Positions 57,651 through 64,000 of a stretch of DNA of 64,000 bases are shown here, piece by piece. Under the pieces are notes generated by a model. It ran no database searches and had not been told where the DNA came from. It was given only the letters and a program-made list of their open reading frames with translations. Position 1 is the stretch's first letter, and each line of letters begins with the position of its first letter. The position numbers and the translations under genes were made by a program. Source of the DNA: Abelmoschus esculentus (taxonomy: Eukaryota; Streptophyta; Magnoliopsida; Malvales; Malvaceae); contig JAUCBN010000001.1 in NCBI GenBank assembly GCA_035048815.1, forward strand, positions 15,143,001 to 15,207,000, given 5' to 3'.

Positions 57651-58938
57651 TCACAACAAGCAAGTCAAGTATGATATTTTTAACTTTTGTTAACTACTAG
57701 TATATGGTGGCATAGTGATCATATCTTGGTTAGTTTTATGCATCTTGAGTTTTGGCTTATGGTTTGTATACATGACCATTTGAGCACTTGATATGTAAGC
57801 CTTAAGGCCAATTTGGTTTAGACTAATTGTCATGGTAAGCATATTTATGTTAGCTTGATGCATTTTGGGGACATGGTACATGGTTTGTATATATTGTCTT
57901 TGGGGTATTTGTTAGGCAAGCTAATAAGCTAAGTGGGCTAATATGTGAACCTTATGGCCATGACATGGTTATAATAGTTCCTTAGGTGAGTTGAATGGCT
58001 TGAATGCTAGTGAATGGTGAATTAGTTTAATGGTATGCTTGTTAAGGATGTCCTAATATGACTAGGCTTGGTTAAATGAAAAGGGAACTAGTATGTTTCT
58101 TATGGAGGTTTAAACATACTAGAAATGTCTCTAAAGGTATAAGAATGGTTTGAGGTTATATAAGTGACCTTTGTATAGAGTTTAAGTAAGTGAAATGTGT
58201 AGAACCTTCAAAATTGAGCAGGGGTATCGATACCATTTTAATGCATATCGATACTCCCTTGAAAATCCTAAGCAAGTATACCAAGAGTATCGGAACGCCT
58301 GGCCTGCGTTTCGATACTATGATTTCCAGTAGCGAAATTGGTTCGATACCCGTATCGATACCGAGTTGTCTAGTGAGATCCCTGATTCGATACCTCTTTG
58401 GAGGGTGTATCGGAACAATTTTGGGTATTGATACACCCTATAGGTGTATCGATACAAGGAGGTTATCTCAGCCTTTAGTCAATGAGTAGGTGTATCGAAA
58501 CAGTAAGGATGTATTTTGATACTTTCCGTTTTGATACACCATGTAGGTGTATCAATACAGATAGGCCTTTCGGTTCAAACATTGAGGTTAAAGTTTAGAG
58601 GTTCCAAATATTGATCTAGTGGTTCCTATGGATTGTTCAAAGTTTAGAATGGGCCCCGAGGTATAGATTGAAGTTCAAGTTAGAATAATAAGTGAAATAT
58701 ATTTGAAAACAATAAGTTAAATTATAATTGTTAAACGAATTTATAATTGGAAAAATTTTTAAATTGACCTCGGTTTTGATATGTACAACATGGATTTGGA
58801 ATTCTAAAATATTAGTCAGACTTGAATTGACTTAAAATAATTGAAATGTTCTAGAAATGAATACAAGGGTTGGTCTAATTACAAGTTTATAAGTTCGATC
58901 GACGCTCCCATCTCCTAACCCGAGTTGAGGGTGTCACA
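57651..58938 (+). repeat. 3' LTR of Del-type element, 5' part missing
   Basis: Matches 46415-46900 at its start, carries a TATCGATAC array (58200-58565) and ends GAGGGTGTCACA. Confidence 0.8.
58200..58565. repeat. TATCGATAC array in LTR
   Basis: About fifteen motifs such as GGTATCGATACC, GCATATCGATACTC, GTATCGGAACG and TTTCGATACT within 365 bp. Confidence 0.8.
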
Positions 58939-59350
58939 TTTTGTTGCTTCCCGAATATACGATATAAGGGTATAATGTGCCTCCATCATGATACGGTTGC
59001 TCAAATCCTCCAAGAGAGAACAAACAAACATCCCTTGAAGTATAAGTACCCACCATCTCATACCTCAAAGTCCATAAGTTTACCTCTCTGAACTGTCTCC
59101 ATCTGAGCTACCAAATCCTCATCCAACACTTGGTTCCTATTTATCTCTTGTATCAACTTGGGTTCCATTCGAAGCTCGACAAAAATCCCACCATCATCCA
59201 TCATCCTCAAACAAGCAAACATAGTTTTCAAGTCCGTCATGGACTTCCTACTCAAGGTATCCGTCACCTTATTTAACTTACTCGGATGATACTCGATTAT
59301 GCACTCATAGTCCTTAGCAACTATTAAACTAAGTTCTCTTATGTTCAACT
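58939..59350 (-). pseudogene. RNase H end and integrase start of the minus-strand Del-type element
   Basis: Minus strand: DYECIIEYHPSKLNKVTDTL and SRKSMTDLKTMFACLRMMDD (59348-59200), then GGYLYFKGCLFVLSWRI near 59040, the N-terminal part of integrase. Continues at 43920 after the later insertion and is preceded by 63157-64000 across the solo LTR. Confidence 0.82.
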
Positions 59351-61058
59351 TGTAACATCCCGATTTTGGGGTTAATAGTTTAGGATTTAGTTAGGAGAAT
59401 TCGATTCGGGTCGAATCGGGTTCTCCGGTTCATTATTCCGGGGAAATATAAAATGAGAATATTTTTAATTAGAAAAATAATAATTTTGGAATATGGTTTG
59501 AAAATATTAAAAAAATGTTTCAAAAATTAAAAGAAGGTAATTTGAATTTTTTATTAATTTTTAATTATGCTTAATTATGCATAAGTGACCAATTTGTAAT
59601 TTTTGGAACATTGGAGGACTTAATTTGTGATTTTCGAAAATTTTTGTTTTAGTGACCAAAATGCTTTTTAATTAGTTTAATTAAAGATGATAATCATTTT
59701 CTCACAAAACTACCTTTTTTTTCTCTCATCTTTTTCTCTCATTTTCTCTCCATTTTCCTTCATTTATTTTCTTCAATTCCTTACTGATTTTTGCATCTTT
59801 TTCAACAAAGATTACTTCATTTTAATCATCTTTCCATCCTTTACAAAACCTAACCATCAATTTTATCAAATCAACACCAATTTGCAAGGAATCAAGAAGA
59901 GTAAACTTCATCTTTTTGGTGAATAGATCTCAAAGGTAATTTGCTTGATTTTTAACTCTTTTTCTAAGATTCTTTATTAAAATTTTCAAGTATTAGCTCG
60001 CTAATCTTTAAATGAAACTTGATTTTATGTTTTCAATGCTAGATCTAATGATTTTATGAATGTTTTTGTGAAATCTTTTTAGATCTCATTCAATATTGTA
60101 ATTAGATGAATTTAATTGTGTTATTAAGTCAATTAAATGATTAATTGAGTCTTCAATTGATGTCACATTAATTTAATACTGGAATAATGCAATCGATGTG
60201 TTTTAAGGTGATTTTCGGTTGTTTTAAGGGTTGTTTTAGATGTTTTAAAGGTGTTGGAGGTATAAGGATGGTTTAGATGTGTTTTTGGTTCATAATTGAA
60301 GTGGATTAGATGTTAGAATCATTAGGTTTTGGGCTGGTGTTGTTTGGATGCGTTTCGGCTTAGTTTTCGGTCTTTTTGGCTAAGTTTTTGGTAATTTTGT
60401 AGAGGTTTGATGTGGTTGCTGGTTTGAGCATGTTATGATGCGAATATGCTCTGTTTTTAATGATGTAGAGGTAGTGCAAGAAGGTGCATAAGTGGCTGGT
60501 GCATTGGCGTTGCCATCGGAGCATCGACGAAGGCTCGTTTCGCTTATCAGTTAGTGTTTTTGGACTTAAAGCGAATAACATTGGTTTTGTTCTGTTTTGG
60601 GGACTATGGAATAATGTGAAAACTTTCCATAGTTTAAGAGTAAGTTTTTTAAATAATGTTGATGCATTACCTCAAGTTTCGGCTATTTTGGTAATGGCAT
60701 ATATGTGAACAATGTTTCAATAAGATTTTGAAATAGCATATCTTTGATTTTGAAATGATGAATGCATATGTTAATTTTTGGAAATGAAAGGTTATAAAGA
60801 CATTCATGGTTTATGGAAGTATGAAAATGAATTGGAATAATATGTGGTTATTTGCCCTACAATTAATGGTGCCATTGGGCATGACTTTTGGTTCATTTGT
60901 TGAACACATCATGGATGCATTGTGAGCTGAAAATAAATTGGAATAATATGTGGTTATTGCCTTATATTTGAAATGTCGTTGAGCATGATTTATAGTTCAC
61001 ATGATGAACATTATATGAATGCATTTTGAGCAGCAAGTTAACATGCATGACTAATATT

Positions 61059-61726
61059 GATATTGGCTTAGTGACACTAACTTTGGATTCGAATACAAAT
61101 GACATTTTATTAGGATTGAGTACACTATAAAATAAAGAGAATAATGATGATGCCTACACGTAAATAAGGGTGACTTTTTGTCCGACCGTGCGTGTAAAGC
61201 TTGCCTATATGTAAACAAGGGTGACTTTATGTCCGACCGTGCATATAGTTGACCCATACGTAAACAAGGGTGACTTTGTATCCGACCGTGCATAGTGGGG
61301 GTAACATGTATACAAGGGTGACTAAGTGTCCGACCGATGCATGTTGAGACCAAGAGTCTCTAATTATGAGAAAAAGGATTCGTGTATTCGGTGATATTGG
61401 CTTAGTGACACTAACTTTGGATTCGAATACAAATGACATTTCATTAGGATTGAGTGCACTATAAAATAAAGAGAATAATGATGATGCCTACACGTAAACA
61501 AGGGTGACTTTATATCCGACCGTGCGTGTAAAGCTTGCCTATATGTAAACAAGGGTGACTTTATGTCCGACCGTGCATATAGTTGATCCATACGTAAACA
61601 AGGGTGACTTTGTATCCGACCGTGCATAGTGGGGGTAACATGTATACAAGGGTGACTAAGTGTCCGACCGATGCATGTTGAGACCAAGAGTCTCTAATTA
61701 TGAGGAAAAGGATCCGTGTATTCGGT
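61059..61726. repeat. 334-bp tandem duplication with nested 50-60 bp subrepeats
   Basis: Two nearly identical 334-bp units (starting GATATTGGCTTAGTGACACT at 61059 and 61393). Each has four copies of ACAAGGGTGACTTTATGTCC-like sequence followed by GACCGTGC. The repeated minus-strand frames here are artefacts. Confidence 0.92.
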
Positions 61727-62394
61727 GAATTAAGAGTTCACATTAGGTGATCACTAGCAAGCCAATATGCATACATGAAATGAACTGGTATTCTTGTGCA
61801 TGACACATGAAATAATTTGACAATGTTGATGAGCATGATTTGGTTTTACGTTTTCAATTAAGCATAAAGGATACAAACATGACATTAAAAATGATTTATG
61901 TTTTAAGCATTGATGACCTTTTGTAGAGCTACCTCACTAAGCATGTTTGCTTAAGCTCTCCTTTCATCCTTGCAGAAAAATAAAGGCACTTGGGACTTCG
62001 TTCGGGGCAAGGAAACTAAGGGGAAGGATTACTACAAATTTGGTATGTTTTTGGCAAATAAATTGGGGCATAGCAATGTGTAACCCAACCTATGTGAGAG
62101 TGTGTACTTAGACTTTGGATTAGTATGTACTTAGATTTTGGTTTATGTTAAATAAGACTCATGTTGCTTGAATGTTAATTGATGGACTATGGAATTGTTT
62201 GGATTGATGAAGCATGTACTTGCATGGTCGTTATGATTTTAATTGTGTTTTAGGAAGCATGCCTATAGTTTGATTGACGTCTGTGACGTTGTAAATCATG
62301 TGTTATAAGATGTTAATTATGCTTAGGACTTGTGCATATAGTGGTAGCAATTAATGGTTGTGTATTGAGACATTAGTGTTCACTTAGTGTAACG

Positions 62395-62600
62395 AAACTT
62401 TTGGGTTCCAGACCCAAAGTTTCAAAACCTTAGTGAAGGTTCCGAAACCTTTGTCAAATAGTTTCGAAACCTTGCGGGCAATTTCCATCCTGGAAAGTTA
62501 TTGGACGCGAAAAGTTTTGAAACCTTCAGGGAAGTTTTGAAACCTTTTACAAAATGTTTCGAAACCTTTTTGAAAGGTTTTGAAACCTTTGGCTGCTAGA
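62395..62600. repeat. TTTCGAAACCTT array in LTR
   Basis: About ten palindrome-centred motifs (GTTTCGAAACCTT, GTTTTGAAACCTT) in 200 bp, resembling in design the TATCGATAC arrays of other LTRs here. Confidence 0.8.
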
Positions 62601-63156
62601 AATTGATAGTTGCTGGAAATTGCATTTTAGTCCCAAATAACTTTCTTTGTTCAATTAGGGTATCTACAGATGTTATTTTAAGCTAAAATTTCACATGGAT
62701 GCATAAATTTGATTTTATTTCAAGATGGATAACTCAATTTGGAATAAGTCATTATAGTTTGAAATATTTATATTTTGTTCCCTAAATTAGTGAAACATGT
62801 AATTGATGAAGTTAGAATGCTCCGTTTGAGTTGAAATTTTCCGTGAGGGATACTCTTATGTTTAATTGAACTTTGATGAAATGAATTTCTACTTTGTTAT
62901 TAGAATTTAAAAGTTTTACGTTTTAGTCCTTAAATTACTTAAGTGTTTAATCGGATGTTTGTTTATGATCGGATTGTTTCCGTTAATGCCTTGTATGAGC
63001 CCTTGACATGTAGGAATACAATTATACATCTAGAAGAAAAAAATATATAACGGTTTTAGGGTTGTTTATCGACTCGGACCTTTGCGGGTTTGGTTTGATA
63101 TTCCCTGTGTAACCCATTAGTGTCGGTTCCGTCTAGGCCGGGCTAAGGGGGTTACA

Positions 63157-64000
63157 CAACTCCTTTTAAGTAAGCATATACTTTATGCTCTTGTGGTCCG
63201 TGTAGATGTAACATTTCTTCCTGTAGAGATAATGCTTCCATATCTTCAATGCGAAGATGACTGTAGCAAGCTCTAGATTGTTGGTAGGGTAGTTTTGTTC
63301 ATGCATTTTGAGTTGCCTTGAGAATAGGCAACCACCTTTCCATATTGCATAAGAACACAACCTAGGTCATTCAACGATGCATCACTAAACACAATACAGT
63401 CTTTTCCTAACTCTGATTGAGTTAAAATTGGTGCTTCGGTAAGATAAGTCTTTAACTGCTCAAAACATTGTTGTCTTATCTCATTCCAAACAAAAGAAAT
63501 TTCTTTTTGTAACAACTTGGTCAACGATGTCGCAATGATTGAGAGATCCTTCATAAACCATTGATAATATCCCGTAAGCCCAAGAAAACTACGGACCTTT
63601 AAGACATTTCTAGGTGGTTTCCACTCTACTATAGCTTAGATCTTTTAGGGTTGAACAGATCTCTTCGACTACTACGATGTGACCAAAAAACACTACCTCC
63701 GAAAGTCAAAACTCATACTTACTAGACTTGGCATAAAGACGTATATCCCTCAACGTCTGATGCACAACCTGAAGATTTTCGTCATATTCTTTCTCCGATT
63801 GTGGCTAGACCAAGATGTCATCTATGAACACCACTACTAACAGATCCAATTATAGCTAAAAGATCTGGTTCATGAGATCCATGAACGTTGTCGTGACATT
63901 GGTAAGCCTAAAAGATATTACCAAGAACCCTTAGTGTCCATATTACGTTTTAAAAATGGTTTTCTAACATCCTCCTCAACCATCTTTAACTAGTAGTAAT
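63157..64000 (-). pseudogene. RNase H and end of reverse transcriptase of the minus-strand Del-type element
   Basis: Minus strand: PILTQSELGKDCIVFSDASL and NDLGCVLMQYGKVVAYSQGN (63460-63310), NYPTNNLELATVIFALKIWK and HYLYRKKCYIYTDHKSIKYM (63290-63166). Further up (63560-64000) there are reverse-transcriptase-like remnants with many stops. TTNLEL and YTDHKS are standard RNase H motifs. A CAA-to-TAA change follows KYMLT. The element continues beyond the right edge. Confidence 0.83.

Larger units (their letters stand above)
43921..58938 (+). mobile_element. Del/Tekay-type Gypsy element (plus strand), rearranged
   Basis: Starts TGTAACACCC (43921) and ends GTGTCACA (58938). Flanks TCTTG (43916-43920) and TTTTG (58939-58943) differ at one base and interrupt the integrase of the host element. 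Internal parts: a 5' LTR lacking its 3' end, an inserted gag-only complex, gag, protease, reverse transcriptase and RNase H on the plus strand, then a 3' LTR lacking its first half. Integrase was lost at a deletion junction near 57650. Confidence 0.85.
59351..63156 (+). mobile_element. Solo LTR, 3.8 kb, with target duplication CAACT
   Basis: Starts TGTAACATCCCG and ends GGGGGTTACA, 3,806 bp, with a perfect CAACT duplication (59346-59350 and 63157-63161). It interrupts the RNase H frame exactly at KEL/NIRELS. No coding homology and no repeated ends inside, so a solo LTR of a long-LTR family is likely. It carries a tandem duplication and a TTCGAAACC array. Short frames in it (59687-59926, 60360-60708) have no homology. 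Confidence 0.9.

Noticed and set aside
61051..61687. Duplicated minus-strand frames with repeated histidine/serine-rich peptides
   Set aside because: They arise from the 334-bp tandem duplication and its subrepeats within a solo LTR.

Overview
The window is repeat-dense, AT-rich plant nuclear DNA with one intact protein-coding gene and, around it, several generations of nested transposable elements. The gene is a CLAVATA1-type receptor kinase with its single intron. Intron-containing genes, CACTA, Mutator-like and Ty3/Gypsy elements, a tRNA-Asp primer site and telomere-like AAACCCTA motifs point to a eudicot. Protein and repeat character suggest a malvid, most likely cotton (Gossypium); the species is inference, not proven here.

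Layout. (1) 1-8501: a minus-strand Athila/Tat-like Gypsy element (protease start, gag, tRNA-Asp primer site, one LTR), cut after gag codon 7 by a 4.5 kb CACTA transposon (1997-6508, target duplication GTT). (2) 8502-10247: part of an LTR into which that element had landed. (3) 10644-12041: a palindromic Mutator-like foldback element with a perfect 9-bp target duplication. (4) 12240-15310: TA-rich satellite flanked by two CAGGTCGGGTT-type minisatellites. (5) 16118-17640: a hairpin and small MITEs. (6) 17918-19990: a broken thaumatin-like gene split by a 0.9 kb TRIM-like element with two 0.25 kb LTRs. (7) 20670-29380: two inverted copies of a 1.6 kb terminal-inverted-repeat element; one is split by a second CACTA element (21732-26271, target duplication AGA) and the other copy preserves the empty site. 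(8) 31592-34657: the CLV1-like gene, minus strand. (9) 34658-37716: intergenic DNA with MITEs. (10) 37717-64000: a degenerate minus-strand Del/Tekay-type Gypsy element (RNase H, integrase, chromodomain-like tail, 3' LTR) broken by a 3.8 kb solo LTR (59351-63156) and a plus-strand Del-type element (43921-58938). The latter holds a tandem complex of gag-only elements (about 46941-54930), itself hit by a solo LTR (48058-49460). A further solo LTR (38873-41972) lies in an LTR placed head-to-head with the 3' LTR of the minus-strand element.

No metabolic or defence pathway is encoded. The CLV1-like gene would act in CLE-peptide signalling at shoot meristems. Everything else is transposon coding remnants, none evidently functional. 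The most informative signals are structural: exact insertion footprints, hairpin arrays in CACTA ends, palindromic TATCGATAC and TTCGAAACC arrays in long LTRs, templated filler DNA at two deletion junctions, and a stop codon shared by both CACTA elements.
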